From contig CAAFXL010000325.1 of assembly GCA_900767005.1 (NCBI GenBank), positions 1-6,892 on the forward strand: a DNA stretch of 6,892 bases. Direction: 5' to 3'. Shown here in pieces: positions 5,946 to 6,892 of the stretch (position 1 is its first letter; each line of letters starts with the position of its first letter). The DNA is from an uncultured Ruminobacter sp. (GTDB taxonomy: Bacteria > Pseudomonadota > Gammaproteobacteria > Enterobacterales > Succinivibrionaceae). A program made the position numbers and the translations under genes. The notes beneath the pieces are model-generated. The model saw nothing but the letters and a program-made list of their open reading frames with translations. It did not search any database and was not told the origin of the DNA.

Positions 5946-6680
5946 ATGATTATAAAAAAATTACTAATTGTCGCTCTTACTTCATCATTTTTAATGGTGA
6001 CTGGTTGCTCTTCATTAAATGGACCAGACATCAAAGCAGATCCAAGATTTGATAAAGATGAAGGAAAGTTTTTTTCAAAATCAAGCGTTTTGGCATGTGC
6101 TGGAGGAGCTGTTCTCGGCACGGGATTAAGTTTACTTGTGCCTAATCCTAGAATTACTATTAGCGTGGTAAGTGGTTTCTTAGGTTGTCTAAGTGGAATG
6201 ACAGCAAATTACGTTTTAGATGAACTAAGAGCTCGTTACCATAATGCAGAAGATCAATTAAACGATTTAATTGAACAAATTAAAGTAGCTAAAAATGTGC
6301 AAAAATTTTTAGAAACTCAGTTAAATGATGTTTATGTTAAAGACTTAAACGATATTGAAAAATTAAATGAAGAAATTGCTTATGGTAAAAAGCAAAAATC
6401 TGAATATCGCATAAAAGCTCAAGCAATGAACGCTAATATTGAGAAACTAAAAGATAAAGTTGAAAAAGCTCATCAATTATTGGAAAGTTTTGAGGTGGCG
6501 AAGAATAGTCTTTCAGATAGTTCAAAACAAAATATTAATAATCGCGATGATTATGTCCAAAAAATTGCTAAGCTTGATGATGAAATTGAGGAATTAAAGT
6601 TTTCGATTAGGCTTATGGAACAGGAAATTGATGCTTACCAAGAAAAATCAATTTCATTAATTGCCCTTGCTGATGAGTAA
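5946..6680 (+). CDS. Coiled-coil lipoprotein with Gly-rich hydrophobic hairpin
   Basis: This 244-residue protein starts with a typical lipoprotein signal: IIKK, a hydrophobic core, then the lipobox VTGC with the lipidated cysteine at residue 21. Ser at +2 rather than Asp predicts sorting to the outer membrane under the Escherichia coli rule. Two short hydrophobic, Gly-rich segments at about 47-65 and 71-91 are separated by the turn PNPR. Cys51 and Cys81 sit in these segments, and the arrangement resembles glycine-zipper membrane hairpins. From about 92 to the end the protein is a long coiled coil rich in Lys, Glu, Asp and Leu, with a break near 196-204 (SSKQNINNR). I do not recognise a named family. 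The signal peptide fixes the ATG at 5946, although no Shine-Dalgarno sequence is evident. It follows the SrfA-like gene by 79 nt and is the last gene of the cluster in this window. A structural or bridging role with the other coiled-coil envelope protein is inference. Confidence 0.82.
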   Translation: MIIKKLLIVALTSSFLMVTGCSSLNGPDIKADPRFDKDEGKFFSKSSVLACAGGAVLGTGLSLLVPNPRITISVVSGFLGCLSGMTANYVLDELRARYHNAEDQLNDLIEQIKVAKNVQKFLETQLNDVYVKDLNDIEKLNEEIAYGKKQKSEYRIKAQAMNANIEKLKDKVEKAHQLLESFEVAKNSLSDSSKQNINNRDDYVQKIAKLDDEIEELKFSIRLMEQEIDAYQEKSISLIALADE

Positions 6681-6684
6681 ATGA

Positions 6685-6703
6685 AACTTAAGAAATCTTA
6701 GTT
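6685..6703 (+). terminator. Weak stem-loop after the lipoprotein gene
   Basis: AAC plus TAAG pair with CTTA plus GTT across an AAAT loop, with one bulged T (6688). It lies 4 nt after the stop codon, where an operon terminator would be expected. The stem is short and AT-rich, and the following bases (AAAAATC) are not a U-tract, so intrinsic termination is doubtful. It is listed because it is the only structure near the operon end. Confidence 0.25.
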
Positions 6704-6742
6704 AAAAATCTCTATGTGACGCATAATTTTATTCAATTAATA

Positions 6743-6751
6743 TGTTATAAT
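6743..6751 (+). promoter_or_regulatory. Extended -10 promoter reading rightwards out of the window
   Basis: TGTTATAAT at 6743-6751 is a perfect sigma-70 extended -10 (TGnTATAAT). No good -35 lies at 16-18 bp, but extended -10 promoters can work without one. A start site near 6758 is expected. Two ATTAAT boxes (6736-6741 and 6750-6755) flank and overlap the -10 and could form an operator. The promoter probably serves a gene or small RNA beginning near or beyond the right edge. Confidence 0.5.
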
Positions 6752-6892
6752 TAATAAAGAGAATCTAATTTAATATGGCAATCGAAACTTAATAAAGGTC
6801 GTAGAAATTTAAAAACTCTTCTCAAAAGTTCTTTTCCTGTCATTTTTAAATTTTAAGTATAATTTTATTTTTTGCTGATTTGAACATTGGAA

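Larger units (their letters stand above)
6681..6892. other. Intergenic region with no supported gene
   Basis: These 212 nt have no open frame of convincing length on either strand. They hold the weak stem-loop, the extended -10 promoter, a five-codon ORF from ATG 6775 (M-A-I-E-T, stop at 6790-6792) and a TATAAT at 6858-6863 with only a poor -35 match. A 30-codon minus-strand frame (6843 to 6751) has no Shine-Dalgarno. I see no RNA-gene fold. Confidence 0.6.

Noticed and set aside
5804..6121. Minus-strand 105-codon open frame
   Set aside because: It lies opposite the SrfA-like gene end and the lipoprotein gene, which have strong domain and signal features; its own translation shows no recognisable domain.
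6681..6701. Tiny ORF M-K-L-K-K-S abutting the lipoprotein stop codon
   Set aside because: Six codons, no ribosome binding site; chance in AT-rich DNA.
6751..6843. Minus-strand 30-codon frame beginning MTGKELLR, which recalls the start of HicA-type toxins
   Set aside because: Similarity stops after about eight residues, there is no ribosome binding site and no downstream HicB; probably chance.
6858..6863. TATAAT near the right edge as a second promoter
   Set aside because: No credible -35 at proper spacing and no TG extension; such hexamers are common in this composition.
1..6892. CRISPR array, insertion sequence, tRNA or prophage attachment site
   Set aside because: No spaced identical repeats, transposase, terminal inverted repeats or tRNA-like fold could be seen.

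Overview
The window is a compact, AT-rich stretch (about 30% G+C by eye) from a bacterium that is probably Gram-negative. It encodes one outer-membrane-type lipoprotein, several exported or membrane proteins, a LolD/MacB-type ABC ATPase and an SrfA-like protein of the kind described in Gammaproteobacteria. I cannot name the genus. All recognised genes lie on the + strand with gaps of 79 nt or less, so a single operon is likely.

Layout: (1) positions 1-234 hold the C-terminal end of a gene that begins before the window; (2) 301-1056 encodes an ABC transporter ATPase; (3) 1046-2311 encodes its FtsX/MacB-type permease, with an 11-nt coding overlap; (4) 2363-4141 encodes an exported protein with a formylglycine-generating-enzyme-like (SUMF1/FGE-sulfatase) fold joined to a long coiled coil and a cysteine-containing tail; (5) 4208-5866 encodes a single-span membrane protein resembling the SrfA family, with an N-terminal cytoplasmic domain, a Leu-rich membrane helix, an acidic Pro-rich periplasmic linker and a C-terminal four-cysteine domain; (6) 5946-6680 encodes a coiled-coil lipoprotein with a Gly-rich hydrophobic hairpin; (7) 6681-6892 is non-coding as far as I can tell and holds a good extended -10 promoter pointing out of the window.

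How they may work together (inference): the ATPase and permease have the layout of a mechanotransmission ABC system (LolCDE/MacB/FtsEX type), which uses cytoplasmic ATP to move a periplasmic domain. The other three products all reach into the envelope: two carry long coiled coils, one is probably lipid-anchored, and one crosses the inner membrane with a long flexible linker. The simplest reading is a trans-envelope machine of unknown purpose. The SrfA-like member suggests a link to the srfABC loci, and the truncated upstream gene is a candidate for another srf component, although its 77 visible residues do not prove this. The SUMF1 domain lacks the copper-binding cysteines of true formylglycine-generating enzymes, so it is more likely a binding or structural domain than an enzyme.
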